NCBI GenBank assembly: GCA_900110595.1
Contig: FOEZ01000013.1
Span: 1 to 64,000, forward strand
Direction: 5' to 3'
Source of the DNA: Arthrobacter sp. OV608
GTDB lineage: Bacteria > Actinomycetota > Actinomycetes > Actinomycetales > Micrococcaceae
Length of the DNA: 64,000 bases
Below are positions 44,294 to 54,023 of the stretch, one piece after another; position 1 is the first letter of the stretch, and every line of letters begins with the position of its first letter. Below the pieces are notes generated by a model. It was not told the origin of the DNA. It did not search any database and worked only from the letters and a program-made list of their open reading frames with translations. Made by a program: the position numbers and the translations under genes.

Positions 44294-45082
44294 ATGTCGC
44301 CGGCTCGTTTTGACCTGAGCGAATGGCACCAAGAAACCGTGGCCAGCGAGTCAACTGCAAAAACCGATAACTCCATAACCGAGCACCTGCATGAACTCGT
44401 CCTCAACAGCTCTGACGTTGAGGACTTCCTTAACGAACTGGCGCAGGTGTCCGCCCGTAAGCTTTCCGAGCCCGGCGACGAGATGCTGTGCGCGATCACC
44501 CTGCTGCGCGAACGGAAAGCTGCCACAGTAGCCAGCAGCAGTCCGGCCGCCGAGGCCGTGGCCAGGCTCGAGTACGAGTTCAACCAGACGCCCAGCATGG
44601 AAGCGTCCACCACCCAGGCAACCGTCTCGGTGCCGGACGTCCGGGAGGACGGCCGCTGGCCCGAGTACTCGGCAGCCCTGCTGGACCAGGGCGTCCGCTC
44701 CGTCCTTGCCGTGCCGTTCCAACTGGAGGGCGGGACGAAAGCGGCGCTGCTGCTGTATTCGAGCCGCCCCAACCGTTTCGAGGCCCAGGTTCTTGAGTTT
44801 GCCGAGGACTTCGTCAGCCAGACGTCCCTCGCGCTGCGGCTCGCGGTGCGCTTTGCGCACTACAGCGAGACCGCCGCCAACCTGCGGGCCACGCTGGAAT
44901 CCCGGACCGTCATCGACATGGCAGTGGGCATCATCATGGCCCAGAACAGGTGCAGCCAGCACGACGCCTTCGAGATCCTGAAGACAGCCTCCAGCACCCG
45001 CAATTCCAAGCTGCATGATGTGGCTGCCTCAGTGGTCAACTCCCTTGGCCAGGGACCCGCCCGCACGCACTACGACGGATAG
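44294..45082 (+). CDS. GAF-ANTAR regulator
   Basis: 262 residues. A GAF-like sensor domain (about 30-185) is followed by an ANTAR RNA-binding domain (about 195-255: LRATLESRTVIDMAVGIIMAQNRCSQHDAFEILKTASSTRNSKLHDVA). ANTAR proteins bind paired hexaloop hairpins in leaders and prevent termination. The target is unknown. A similar architecture appears at 62466-63200. ATG follows GAGGTGGAAGGTGC. Confidence 0.9.
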   Translation: MSPARFDLSEWHQETVASESTAKTDNSITEHLHELVLNSSDVEDFLNELAQVSARKLSEPGDEMLCAITLLRERKAATVASSSPAAEAVARLEYEFNQTPSMEASTTQATVSVPDVREDGRWPEYSAALLDQGVRSVLAVPFQLEGGTKAALLLYSSRPNRFEAQVLEFAEDFVSQTSLALRLAVRFAHYSETAANLRATLESRTVIDMAVGIIMAQNRCSQHDAFEILKTASSTRNSKLHDVAASVVNSLGQGPARTHYDG

Positions 45083-45181
45083 CAGCCGCATTCCGCATTT
45101 GTTACCTGCCACCCACCTGCCTTACAGCAGGCCGCCGGCCTGCGGCGGTAGACTGATGCCAACTTTTGCCGGGGGGCTCCA

Positions 45182-45604
45182 ATGGAAAATAATCGCGTCT
45201 GCCTGGTCGTTGAAGATAACGACGATATCCGCGGACTGATTACTGTCGTCCTGAAACGCGCCGGATTCGAGGTCAGGGCCGTGGCCACCGGTGCCGAGGG
45301 CATCGCCGCTGCAGCTGACCCCGCCGTCTCGCTGGTCACCCTGGATTTGGGCCTGCCGGACATGGACGGGCACGTGGTGGCCCGTGCCGTGCGCGCCCTG
45401 AGCAAGGCTCCCCTGCTGTTCCTCACGGCCAGGTCTGAGAACGACGACGTCCTGGCCGGCATGGCATCAGGCGCCGCCGCGTACCTCACCAAGCCCTTCC
45501 ACCCGAAAGAACTGAAGGACCTGGCCGTACAGCTTTGTCCTGCCCCTGTGCCGGCCGCTCCCGCTTCACAGGTTCCACACATACCGGGCAAATCCCTCTG
45601 CTAG
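45182..45604 (+). CDS. Single-domain response regulator (receiver)
   Basis: 140 residues. A canonical CheY-type receiver: acidic pair ED near residue 11-14, phospho-acceptor Asp55 (VTLDLGLPDMDG), Thr in FLTAR and Lys in YLTKPFHP. The C-terminal 25 residues are Pro/Ala-rich with no output domain. It lies 99 nt after the GAF-ANTAR gene on the same strand, suggesting a shared phosphorelay or stress-signalling role. No histidine kinase in the window. Confidence 0.92.
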   Translation: MENNRVCLVVEDNDDIRGLITVVLKRAGFEVRAVATGAEGIAAAADPAVSLVTLDLGLPDMDGHVVARAVRALSKAPLLFLTARSENDDVLAGMASGAAAYLTKPFHPKELKDLAVQLCPAPVPAAPASQVPHIPGKSLC

Positions 45605-46002
45605 TTTGCCTGCCTGGAAATGAGGCATGACTCCTCAGCAGAACAAACTCCGTAAAGGCCCTGGTCTTCGTGGTGGTGGACGGCCGCAGCCCCCGCTACA
45701 GCGCCGGCGTCGCACCACTGTCCACAACATCGACGGCTGTGGCTCCTGCACCAGTGCAGGGCTCGGGGAAGGCTCAGTGGAACGCGCCGCAGAGCAGGGC
45801 ACAGTCAACGCGGGCGAATACACCGCGGCCCAGGGCCTGGCGGAGGCGGCGGCGGCCCGCGCTGGTAAACCCCAACGCTCGCTCACTTAACGTCGCCTTT
45901 CACCCAACGCTCCATCACTTAACGTCGCCCTTCCCCCAAGGCGCGCTCACTTCCGGTGACGGCGGCTCCCGCCGTCCCCGGAAGTTCCGGCGCTAAGCGG
46001 TG
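45605..46002. other. 398-bp gap with one doubtful ORF and 32-bp tandem repeat
   Basis: An 87-codon frame (45627-45890, starting MTPQQNKLRKGPGL) has fair codon usage but a poor ribosome site, and overlapping frames on both strands are equally open. I do not call it a gene. The right-hand part holds the 32-bp repeats described separately. Confidence 0.5.
45871..45958 (+). repeat. 32-bp-period tandem repeat, copy A
   Basis: Units begin at 45871, 45903 and 45935, each starting CCCAACGCTC..TCACTT or close to it; the third unit is truncated after CGCTCACTT. The consensus ACGCTCnCTCACTTAACG recurs in inverted orientation at 47211-47252. Confidence 0.85.
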
Positions 46003-47149
<1,147 letters not shown>

Positions 47150-47210
47150 GATTCCTCCAAAGGCCGCGGCGGCTGGTGGGATCAATTATGCGCGGTGGAC
47201 TGCGGAAAGT

Positions 47211-47252
47211 GAGAGAGCGTTCGTGGAAAAGGGGCGTTAAGTGAGAGAGCGT
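47211..47252 (-). repeat. 32-bp-period tandem repeat, copy B (inverted)
   Basis: On the minus strand, unit 1 is ACGCTCTCTCACTTAACG plus 14 nt, and after exactly 32 bp a second ACGCTCTCTCACTT starts that ends with TTCCGC. It is the same consensus and period as copy A at 45871, in the opposite orientation. Confidence 0.85.
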
Positions 47253-47266
47253 CTGATCCGGGACAG

Positions 47267-47315
47267 AAAAGACTGCACCTCCGGTCCCGGGTTTACCGGA
47301 TCCGGAGGTGCAGTC
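47267..47315 (-). terminator. Intrinsic terminator of the desaturase operon
   Basis: GACTGCACCTCCGG (47271-47284) pairs with CCGGAGGTGCAGTC (47302-47315); AAAA at 47267-47270 gives a U-run on the minus-strand transcript, 18 nt past the desaturase stop. Confidence 0.9.
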
Positions 47316-47332
47316 AGTGCTTCAGGTGAGGG

Positions 47333-48514
47333 CTAAGCCCGCGCAGCCTTGCCCGGGAGGGCCAGTTTGAAGATTTTGCCCCATGTGGATCCGACCTGCT
47401 TCAGCAGCGGTCCGGTGGTGTACTTCAGGCCGTAGCGCTGGCAGATTTCACGGACCTTGGGCGCCACCTCTGCGTACCGGTTGGAGGGCAGGTCCGGGAA
47501 CAGGTGGTGTTCGATCTGGTGCGACAGGTTGCCTGTCATGATGTGCATGAATTTCGACCCGGAGATGTTGGCGGAGCCGATCATCTGGCGGATGTACCAG
47601 TCGCCGCGGGTTTCGCCTTCTGCCATTTCCTCCGTGAAGGTGTCAGTGCCTTCGGGGAAGTGGCCGCAGAAGATGACAGCGTGGGCCCAGACGTTCCGCA
47701 CCGCGTTGGCGGTCAAGGTTCCGTAGAGCGCCTGCTTGCCGGAGCCTGTCAGCATGGCCACTGCCGGGGTTGCGGCGTAGTCCTTGGTGAACTGGGTGAC
47801 AACCTTCTTGCCGAGGGCCTTGAGGTCCTTCAGCAACGCTTCTTTGGACTTAGTGCCTTCCTTGAACTCCGTGAGTTCAAGGTCGTAGATGGCGATGCCC
47901 CACTCGAACAGAGGAGCGAGAATGGCGTTGTACAGCGGGTTGCCGAGGTTCATCGGCTTCCACGGCTGGTTCTCGTCCATGCGCAGGAGGTTGTATCCGA
48001 CGTCGTTGTCCTTGCCCACCACGTTGGTCCAGCGGTGGTGGAGGTCATTGTGGGTGTGCTGCCAGGAGCGCGACGGTGTGACAAAGTCCCACTCCCAGGT
48101 GGTGGAGTGGATGTCCGGGTCCCGCATCCAGTCCCACTGGCCGTGCAGGACGTTGTGCCCGATCTCCATGTTTTCGAGAATCTTGGCCAGGCTCAGCAAG
48201 GTGGTTCCGGTGACCCACGCGGCCTTGTTCTTGCTGACCAGCAGGGCGGCCCGGCCGGAAATTTCCAGGCCGCGCTGGATTTTGATCACGCGGCGGATGT
48301 AGGCGGCGTCTTCCGCGCCACGCTTGGCGAGGATTTCGTCACGGATCGCATCAAGTTCGCGCCCGAGTTCGGCCACCTGCTCGTCACTGAGGTGGGCAGC
48401 CGCGGGCGGGCGCACCGTGGGGCTGCCGGATTCGGCAAGCTTTCCCGGGCGCGTGCGTGAGTTCCCGGCGGAGCCGCCGGTGGATGTGGCCTTGCTGGGT
48501 GAAATTACAGACAT
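47333..48514 (-). CDS. Acyl-CoA/fatty acid desaturase (DesA3-like)
   Basis: 393 residues of the membrane-bound di-iron desaturase family. Histidine boxes: HNVLHGQ, HTHNDLHHRW and HQIEHHLFP. It introduces a cis double bond in fatty acyl chains, O2-dependent, with electrons from the reductase encoded upstream. ATG at 48514 (MSVISPSKA) has GAGGAGC; a frame beginning at 48568 overlaps the reductase end. The gap to the reductase stop is 13 nt. A low-complexity N-terminus of about 45 residues precedes the conserved region. Confidence 0.93.
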   Translation of the reverse strand: MSVISPSKATSTGGSAGNSRTRPGKLAESGSPTVRPPAAAHLSDEQVAELGRELDAIRDEILAKRGAEDAAYIRRVIKIQRGLEISGRAALLVSKNKAAWVTGTTLLSLAKILENMEIGHNVLHGQWDWMRDPDIHSTTWEWDFVTPSRSWQHTHNDLHHRWTNVVGKDNDVGYNLLRMDENQPWKPMNLGNPLYNAILAPLFEWGIAIYDLELTEFKEGTKSKEALLKDLKALGKKVVTQFTKDYAATPAVAMLTGSGKQALYGTLTANAVRNVWAHAVIFCGHFPEGTDTFTEEMAEGETRGDWYIRQMIGSANISGSKFMHIMTGNLSHQIEHHLFPDLPSNRYAEVAPKVREICQRYGLKYTTGPLLKQVGSTWGKIFKLALPGKAARA

Positions 48515-48527
48515 ACCGTGGTGCTCC

Positions 48528-49625
48528 TCAGATTTCGAGGTTGACGGGTCCGGCGGCTGCCGAGACACACGTTTGGATCAGTTGGCCGGGTTCGCCGTGG
48601 ACTTCCCCGGTGCGGAGGTCGCGCACCTGCCCGGACAGGAGTGGGGTGAGGCAGCTGTGGCAGATACCCATGCGGCAGCCGCTGGGCATCAGCACCCCGG
48701 CGTCCTCGCCGATGTCCAGGATGGGGGTGTCGCCGTCGGCCTGCACTTCCCGGTCCGAGGCTTCGAAGGTGACCAGGCCGCCGTCGTACCCCACACCCCC
48801 GGCGAAAGTGGTGTTGAAGCGTTCGATCATCAGGTTGCCGGCGCTGCCGGCCACTGCCACGTCCGAGCCGGGCGCCGCCGTGGTCAGCGCTGCCCGGTTC
48901 CACAGGGCTTCGGCGTCGTCCAGGAAGCTGTCCGGACCGCAGGCATACGCCGCCCGTTCCTTCCAGTCGGGGCAGATCTCGTCCAGCTGGTCCGTGTTGC
49001 TCAGGTCCATGCGGCCCTGTTCGCCGGTGTACCAGTGGGCCAGGCGGAAGTTGGGAAACTGGTCGGCGAGCTCGGCGAGTTCCTCGCGGAAGAGGCTGTC
49101 GCCGGGGGTGCGCGCCGAGTGGACCAGGACGACGTCGGCATCCGGACGCCGCGGAACGAGCGTACGGATCATGGACATCACCGGGGTGATGCCGCTGCCG
49201 GCCGTGACCATCAGCAGGGGCCGGGGGTGCTCAGGGAGCACGAAGTCGCCCTGCGGCGGGGCCAGGAAGAGGACGTCTCCCGGCCGCGTGGTGCGGACCA
49301 GCGTGCCGGAGACAGCACCTACGTCGGTGACAGTGATGGCGGGGTCCTTGCCTGCGGGGGCGCTGAGCGAGTAGGACCGCCAGTGGCGGACGCCGTCGAG
49401 CTCGACGCCGATGCGCGCCCATTGGCCTGCAAGGTGCGAGTGCCAGCCGCGGCCGGGCCGGAAGAAGATGGTGGCTGACTGCGCGGTCTCCTGGACCACC
49501 CGGGTAACAACGCCGCGAAGCTGCCGCGCAGAGTAGACCGGGTTGAACAGCGCGAGGATGTCCTCCGGCGCCAAAGGGGTGGTAAGCACGGAGGCCGCCT
49601 GGGCCAGCTGACGTAGCCGGATCAT
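48528..49625 (-). CDS. Ferredoxin reductase of the desaturase system
   Basis: 365 residues. An FAD-binding ferredoxin-reductase domain (RSYSLSAP), NAD(P)-binding region (MVTAGSGITPVMSM) and C-terminal plant-type [2Fe-2S] domain (CRMGICHSCLTPLL with a final Cys in IQTCV). Analogous to mycobacterial Rv3230c, the electron donor to DesA3, consistent with the adjacent desaturase. Start at 49625 (MIRLRQL) is preferred: the further-upstream frame to 49673 uses AGA, AGG, TAT and TTT codons unlike the rest. Confidence 0.92.
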   Translation of the reverse strand: MIRLRQLAQAASVLTTPLAPEDILALFNPVYSARQLRGVVTRVVQETAQSATIFFRPGRGWHSHLAGQWARIGVELDGVRHWRSYSLSAPAGKDPAITVTDVGAVSGTLVRTTRPGDVLFLAPPQGDFVLPEHPRPLLMVTAGSGITPVMSMIRTLVPRRPDADVVLVHSARTPGDSLFREELAELADQFPNFRLAHWYTGEQGRMDLSNTDQLDEICPDWKERAAYACGPDSFLDDAEALWNRAALTTAAPGSDVAVAGSAGNLMIERFNTTFAGGVGYDGGLVTFEASDREVQADGDTPILDIGEDAGVLMPSGCRMGICHSCLTPLLSGQVRDLRTGEVHGEPGQLIQTCVSAAAGPVNLEI

Positions 49626-50025
49626 GGGATAAAGCCTAAAACGGCGCGGGCCATATTTCTCTCTTTCCGTCATATGACCGTTCCGCAGTCACGCTGTAAT
49701 GAGGGCGCTAAGCCCCCAAAGCCGCACTATAAGCGTAACGGCTGCGGTGTGCAGAAGGTTCCCCAACTTCAGTAAGCATGCTTAGCATACCCGGGATCCG
49801 GGTGGGCAGGCTGCTTTCTCAAGGGGTGGACGGCGGTGGCGCGGCCGGCGGCTAACGGATCAGGAGGGTGTCGGCGGCCTGGGCCGCCTTCCAGCCCAGG
49901 TTCTTATGGGGAGCACGGCGTTAATCGAGTACTCCTTACGCTGGCCGGTGTGCCCGTGGTGCTGCAGAATCGCAGGGACAAGCGGTCCCTTGGCGGCCGG
50001 TGGACTTTGGCAGACGGGCTGACCT
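49626..50025. promoter_or_regulatory. Divergent region, reductase-desaturase operon / lhgO
   Basis: 400 bp without a supported gene. A perfect palindrome TAAGCATGCTTA lies at 49773-49784; it resembles the TAAGTATACTTA site at 26232-26243. The sequence from about 49820 to 50025 is GC-rich and shows nothing recognisable. Confidence 0.5.
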
Positions 50026-51228
50026 GTGGATCATGCGGACTACTGCATTATTGGCGGCGGAATTGTGGGGCTGGCAACGGCCTACCAACTGCTGATCAAG
50101 GAGCCCGGAGCGTCGCTGATCCTGCTGGAGGCCGCGGACACGCTCGCCGCACACCAGACCGGCCACAACAGCGGGGTCATCCACTCCGGCATCTACTACG
50201 CCCCGGACAGCCTCAAAGCCCGCTTCAGCAAAGCCGGCGCGCAACAGACAAAGGAGTTCTGCCGGCAGCACCGCATCCCCTTCCAGGAGCCGGGCAAGCT
50301 GCTCGTCGCCACCACTGCGCTGGAAGAGGCACGGCTGGGCCAGCTGGAAGAGCGGGCCGGCATCCACGGCCTGGACTGCGAGCGCGTGGACCAGGCGGAG
50401 CTGCGCCGAAGGGAGCCGAACGTGTCCGGGCTCGCGGCATTGTTCATACCCAGCACGGGGATTGTTGACTACACAGAGGTGGCCCGGAAGCTGGCCGGAC
50501 TCATCACCGCCGCGGGCGGACAGGTCATCACCGGCGCCAGGGTCACCGCCATCACCGAGCATGCGGACAAGGTTGAGGTGGCCACCCGGGCAAACCTCTA
50601 CAGCTGCGGCAAGCTCGTGGTGTGCGCCGGGCTGCAGTCGGATCGGCTCGCGGAGCTGGCGGGCATGGACATCGACGTTCAGATCATCCCCTTCCGGGGC
50701 GAGTACTTTGAGCTTCCGGCAGATAAATCCACCTACGTCCGGCACCTGATCTATCCGGTCCCGGATCCCGCCCTGCCCTTCCTCGGCGTGCACCTCACGC
50801 CCACAGTGGCCGGCACCATCACCGTGGGGCCCAACGCGGTGCTGGGTCTGTCCCGGGAGGGATACCCCAAATTTTCCGTGAACTTCAGGGACGTGGGCCG
50901 GTACCTGACGTTTCCCGGCCTCTGGCACGTGGCCCGCGCCAATGCCGCTACGGCGGTCCGGGAGGTCCGGAACTCCTTGTTCAAGGGCAGCTACCTGCAG
51001 GAATGCCGGAAATATGCGCCCGGCCTCACCAAGGCCGACCTGCTGCCGTACGAAGCAGGAATCCGGGCGCAGGCGGTCCGCCGAGACGGCACCCTCATCC
51101 ACGACTTCCTCCTGGCCGAGACGCCCCGGATGATCCACGTCCTGAATGCACCCTCACCCGCGGCCACCGCGGCACTGCCCATCGGCGAGCACCTGGCGTC
51201 GAAGGCGGTGCAGCTGCGCACCGCGTAG
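50026..51228 (+). CDS. lhgO: L-2-hydroxyglutarate oxidase/dehydrogenase
   Basis: 400 residues from GTG (CTGACCTGTG). FAD-dependent oxidoreductase: dinucleotide-binding CIIGGGIVGLATAYQL, then the LhgO-type HNSGVIHSGIYYAPDSLKARF, IIPFRGEYFEL, YPVPDPALPFLGVHLTPTV and the C-terminal LNAPSPAATAALPIG. It oxidises L-2-hydroxyglutarate to 2-oxoglutarate at the membrane and passes electrons to quinone. Ribosome site is weak. Confidence 0.93.
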   Translation: MDHADYCIIGGGIVGLATAYQLLIKEPGASLILLEAADTLAAHQTGHNSGVIHSGIYYAPDSLKARFSKAGAQQTKEFCRQHRIPFQEPGKLLVATTALEEARLGQLEERAGIHGLDCERVDQAELRRREPNVSGLAALFIPSTGIVDYTEVARKLAGLITAAGGQVITGARVTAITEHADKVEVATRANLYSCGKLVVCAGLQSDRLAELAGMDIDVQIIPFRGEYFELPADKSTYVRHLIYPVPDPALPFLGVHLTPTVAGTITVGPNAVLGLSREGYPKFSVNFRDVGRYLTFPGLWHVARANAATAVREVRNSLFKGSYLQECRKYAPGLTKADLLPYEAGIRAQAVRRDGTLIHDFLLAETPRMIHVLNAPSPAATAALPIGEHLASKAVQLRTA

Positions 51229-51256
51229 CCTGCAGGTCGGTGGCTAGACTGGCACC

Positions 51257-51661
51257 GTGACCAACAGCGACCAGCCCGCCAACGCCGGGACCCCGCCGTC
51301 GCGCGGGAAAATCGCTGAGCGGCTCCTGCCCGGCGGTGAGGAACCGGACCCGCGGTTCACCCTTGCCAACGAGCGGACGTTCCTGGCGTGGATCCGGACG
51401 TCATTGGCGCTGCTGGCCGGCGGCATCGCCATCGAGGCTTTTACGTCCGACCTTTTCCTGGAGCCCGTCCGGAAAGGGCTGGCGGTGGTGCTGCTCCTGC
51501 TGGGGATGCTGCTGAGCGCAGGCTCTGCCGTACGGTGGCTGCGGGTGGAGCGCAGCATGCGCAACAAGGCCCCCCTGCCCTTGCCGCTCATTGTGCCGCT
51601 GCTGGCCGGGGCCGGGGCGGTGGCAGCCGCCGTCGTCCTCATCTTTATCCTCTGGCGCTGA
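51257..51661 (+). CDS. DUF202 membrane protein (YidH-like)
   Basis: 134 residues from GTG. DUF202 signature DPRFTLANERTFLAWIRTSLALLAGGIA with three hydrophobic helices. Function of the family is unknown. It is followed after 4 nt by another DUF202 gene; such pairs are common in actinobacteria and may form a heteromer. A cytoplasmic acidic N-terminus precedes the first helix. Confidence 0.87.
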   Translation: MTNSDQPANAGTPPSRGKIAERLLPGGEEPDPRFTLANERTFLAWIRTSLALLAGGIAIEAFTSDLFLEPVRKGLAVVLLLLGMLLSAGSAVRWLRVERSMRNKAPLPLPLIVPLLAGAGAVAAAVVLIFILWR

Positions 51662-51665
51662 ACCT

Positions 51666-52001
51666 GTGGACTCGTCCCACTCTGCCGGCAGCCACGGCGA
51701 CCCCGGCCTGCAACCGGAGCGGACCACACTGGCGTGGGGCAGGACAGTACTGGCACTGGTGACGGTCAGCGCCATCTTCCTGCGCTGGCTCCCCCGGCAC
51801 GGCCTGCCCATCCTTCTGCTGTTCGCCGTCTCGGCAGCGGCGGCGCTGGCCATCTACGTCACGCAGCGCCGCCGGTACAGCACAAGGTCCCGCGGCCTTT
51901 CAAGGGAAAAGCTCGACGCCGACATCACCGCAGTGCTGTGGACCGCTTTTGCCGGGTTTGCCCTGGGCGGCCTGGGCATCGCCGTAGTCCTCGCCGGATA
52001 G
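51666..52001 (+). CDS. Second DUF202 membrane protein
   Basis: 111 residues from GTG at 51666. DUF202 core PGLQPERTTLAWGRTVLALVTVSAIFLRW with three hydrophobic segments; the loop CAIYVTQRRRYSTRSRGLSREK-like region is basic. Starts 4 nt after the first DUF202 stop; the frame upstream overlaps that gene. Convergent with the next gene. Confidence 0.82.
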   Translation: MDSSHSAGSHGDPGLQPERTTLAWGRTVLALVTVSAIFLRWLPRHGLPILLLFAVSAAAALAIYVTQRRRYSTRSRGLSREKLDADITAVLWTAFAGFALGGLGIAVVLAG

Positions 52002-52013
52002 AGGCAGGGAACC

Positions 52014-52412
52014 CTAAAACATGGGCAGGACGAAACCTGCAAGCAGCGCCACGGCACCGATCGCAGTCAGGCAGCGGCCCAGCACTGAGGCTGTTTTGCC
52101 GGCCTCTTCCGGCTCCGTGGTCTGCCACTGAGTGGGCCGTTTGGGGTGGTAGTAGATGGGGAGCGTGTCCCCCACCGCCATGTCCCTGATGTCGTGCGGC
52201 GACATCGGCGCGTGGTGCACCTGGTATTTGCGGTCGAACCAGCGGAAGCCCACGCCGGTGTTGTCCGAATAGACCACGGCTTCGGCCACATCCCAGGGGT
52301 GCACGAAGCGGCGCAGGAAGCCCGTGTAGAAGAGAAGACCCAGCCCGACGGGCAGGCACAACCAGGTGAGCATTTCCAGGATCGGACCTGCCATATCAAG
52401 CACAGTGGGCAT
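52014..52412 (-). CDS. DUF3592-like membrane protein
   Basis: 132 residues from ATG at 52412 (MPTVLDM; weak ribosome site). Two hydrophobic segments (residues 11-30 and 105-128) enclose a soluble beta-rich loop (VAEAVVYSDNTGVGFRWFDRKYQVHHAPMSPHDIRDMAVGDTLPIYYHPKRP) in the style of DUF3592. Such domains are surface-facing and of unknown function. Confidence 0.7.
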   Translation of the reverse strand: MPTVLDMAGPILEMLTWLCLPVGLGLLFYTGFLRRFVHPWDVAEAVVYSDNTGVGFRWFDRKYQVHHAPMSPHDIRDMAVGDTLPIYYHPKRPTQWQTTEPEEAGKTASVLGRCLTAIGAVALLAGFVLPMF

Positions 52413-52467
52413 GGATTTGATGGTACAGGCGTACGCTGGGGGAAACGTTCCTGCGGAAGGGGTAGAC

Positions 52468-52704
52468 ATGAACGACGAGGATCTTTTGGCCCGCATCCAG
52501 GCCCTGGTGGAGGAGGAACACACCCTCCGCGAGGGATCCGGCGACGGCCATGCACCGGACCAGGCGAGGCTCAGGCAGGTTGAGGAAAGGCTGGACCAGT
52601 GCTGGGACCTCCTCCGCCAGCGCCGGGCCAAGGCCGAGTCCGGGGAAAACCCCAACGATGCCGAAGCGCGGCCCGTCAGCGAAGTCGAGGGCTACAAGCA
52701 GTAA
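52468..52704 (+). CDS. DUF2630 protein
   Basis: 78 residues. MNDEDLLARIQALVEEEHTLREG and LRQVEERLDQCWDLLRQRRAKAESGENPNDAEARPVSEVEGYKQ match the actinobacterial DUF2630 family, an all-helical coiled-coil-like small protein of unknown function. ATG follows GGAAGGGGTAGAC. The hairpin at 52723-52757 follows. Confidence 0.85.
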   Translation: MNDEDLLARIQALVEEEHTLREGSGDGHAPDQARLRQVEERLDQCWDLLRQRRAKAESGENPNDAEARPVSEVEGYKQ

Positions 52705-52722
52705 AGGCCGGATCTGTTCCAA

Positions 52723-52757
52723 TGCACCTCTGGCGGTATCGTTTCGCCAGAGGTGCA
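52723..52757 (+). terminator. Hairpin after DUF2630 gene
   Basis: TGCACCTCTGGCG (52723-52735) and CGCCAGAGGTGCA (52745-52757), perfect 13-bp stem, loop of 9 nt including TTT. It ends 29 bp before the nitrilase start. Confidence 0.75.
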
Positions 52758-52786
52758 GCCATGCCACCTCAAGAACGGAGCCATCC

Positions 52787-53581
52787 ATGCGTCTAGCAGT
52801 CGCGCAGATCATCAGCAGTGCCGACCTTGAGGCCAACCTGGAGCTGATCCGCGAGAACGCCACGCAGGCCAAGGCCGCCGGCGCGGAGCTGGTGGTGTTC
52901 CCCGAGGCTGCCATGCGGGCATTTGGCCATTCCTTGCGGGACGTCGCGGAACCGCTGGATGGGCCCTGGGCCGAGAAGGTGCGGGCTCTGGCCAACGAAC
53001 TGGGTATTGCCATTGTCGCGGGAATGTTCACTCCCGGTAAGGACGGCCGCGTCCGCAACACCCTGCTGGTCACCGGCCCCGGCCTGGACACCTCCTACGA
53101 CAAAGTGCACCTCTTCGACGCGTTCGGCTTCACCGAGTCGAAGACCGTGGACGCGGGAACGGAGCCGGTGACTTTTGAAGTCGGCGGCACGGTGTTCGGC
53201 CTGGCCACCTGTTACGACGTCCGGTTCCCTGCCTTGTTCACGGCCAATGCGCGTGCGGGGGCACAGGTGAACATCGTCTGCGCCTCCTGGGGAGCGGGCG
53301 AAGGCAAGGCCGAACAATGGGACCTTCTGGTGCGGGCACGTGCGCTGGACAGCACCACGTTCGTGGTGGCCTGCGGCCAGGGTGACCCCGAAACCATTGG
53401 AGCCGGCCCGGCGGGCGCAGCTCCGACCGGCATTGGCCACAGTGCCGTCATCACTCCCCTGGGCTCGGCGGTGGCTGCGCTGGGCGGGAAGCCGGAGCTC
53501 GCCGTCGTCGACATCGACCCCTCGATTGTGGACGACGTCCGCACTAAACTTCCGGTGCTGGCCAACGCCCGCCAGTTCTGA
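52787..53581 (+). CDS. Carbon-nitrogen hydrolase (nitrilase superfamily)
   Basis: 264 residues. The Glu-Lys-Cys triad is visible: FPEAAM (Glu near 41), DKVHLF (Lys near 106) and LATCYDVRFP (Cys near 147). Members hydrolyse omega-amides, carbamoyl compounds or nitriles. C-terminal VACGQG and GHSAVITPLGSAVAAL fit the Nit/omega-amidase branch. ATG 52787 chosen by CGGAG and family N-terminus (MRLAVAQI). Confidence 0.9.
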   Translation: MRLAVAQIISSADLEANLELIRENATQAKAAGAELVVFPEAAMRAFGHSLRDVAEPLDGPWAEKVRALANELGIAIVAGMFTPGKDGRVRNTLLVTGPGLDTSYDKVHLFDAFGFTESKTVDAGTEPVTFEVGGTVFGLATCYDVRFPALFTANARAGAQVNIVCASWGAGEGKAEQWDLLVRARALDSTTFVVACGQGDPETIGAGPAGAAPTGIGHSAVITPLGSAVAALGGKPELAVVDIDPSIVDDVRTKLPVLANARQF

Positions 53582-54023
53582 TCTTTTAGCCCACCTGTCC
53601 GGCTAAGCCTCCACGGCTGAGTCTGGATCACGACGGCGCGCCGCAGATCGCCCTGCGGCACGCCGTCGTCGTGCTTAAGGATGGAAATTGCCGCCTTGGA
53701 GCGGTGAAGTTCCGTTCATGGCCGCGTAATCTTGCCGAATTTTACGTACGACGGCGGTATCTCACCTTCCGCCCCCGGCCCACCGCGGCCCGCATGGAGT
53801 TCCGGCCGGTAAGGTTCCATCGCATGCGTTGGCTGATGGACCCTGTTTACATTGCCGAAACATTCCCGACACGGGGACTTCACACCGGAGCCATTTCTGT
53901 AACGCGCGCGCAACTTTCAAGCGCATTTCCTGAAACACGAAACACGAAAGATGGACTGCGGGGGAAACGCGAGGGCCTGCAAGAGCGCCCCGTTTCGAGG
54001 CGCTAACGCGAAGGGACCTTCAG
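53582..54023. promoter_or_regulatory. Upstream region of the ammonium transporter with GlnR-like boxes
   Basis: 442 bp without a supported gene. A hairpin CACGACGGCG...CGCCGTCGT at 53629-53669 ends the nitrilase transcript. At 53846-53883 the series TTTAC-n6-GAAAC-n6-GACAC-n6-TTCAC has the 11-bp phasing of actinobacterial GlnR boxes (gTnAC-n6-GaAAC). A second a-b pair, GTAAC-n6-GCAAC, lies at 53899-53914. Nitrogen-limitation control of the transporter is inferred. Confidence 0.65.

Noticed and set aside
43543..44772. 409-codon minus-strand ORF over the intergenic region and GAF-ANTAR gene
   Set aside because: It overlaps two well-supported genes in other frames and has no family motif.
45627..45890. 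87-codon plus-strand ORF
   Set aside because: Poor ribosome site, equally open frames on both strands and no recognisable domain; left as doubtful gap sequence.
45871..45958. CRISPR-like array
   Set aside because: The 32-bp units are contiguous without unique spacers, and no cas genes are present.
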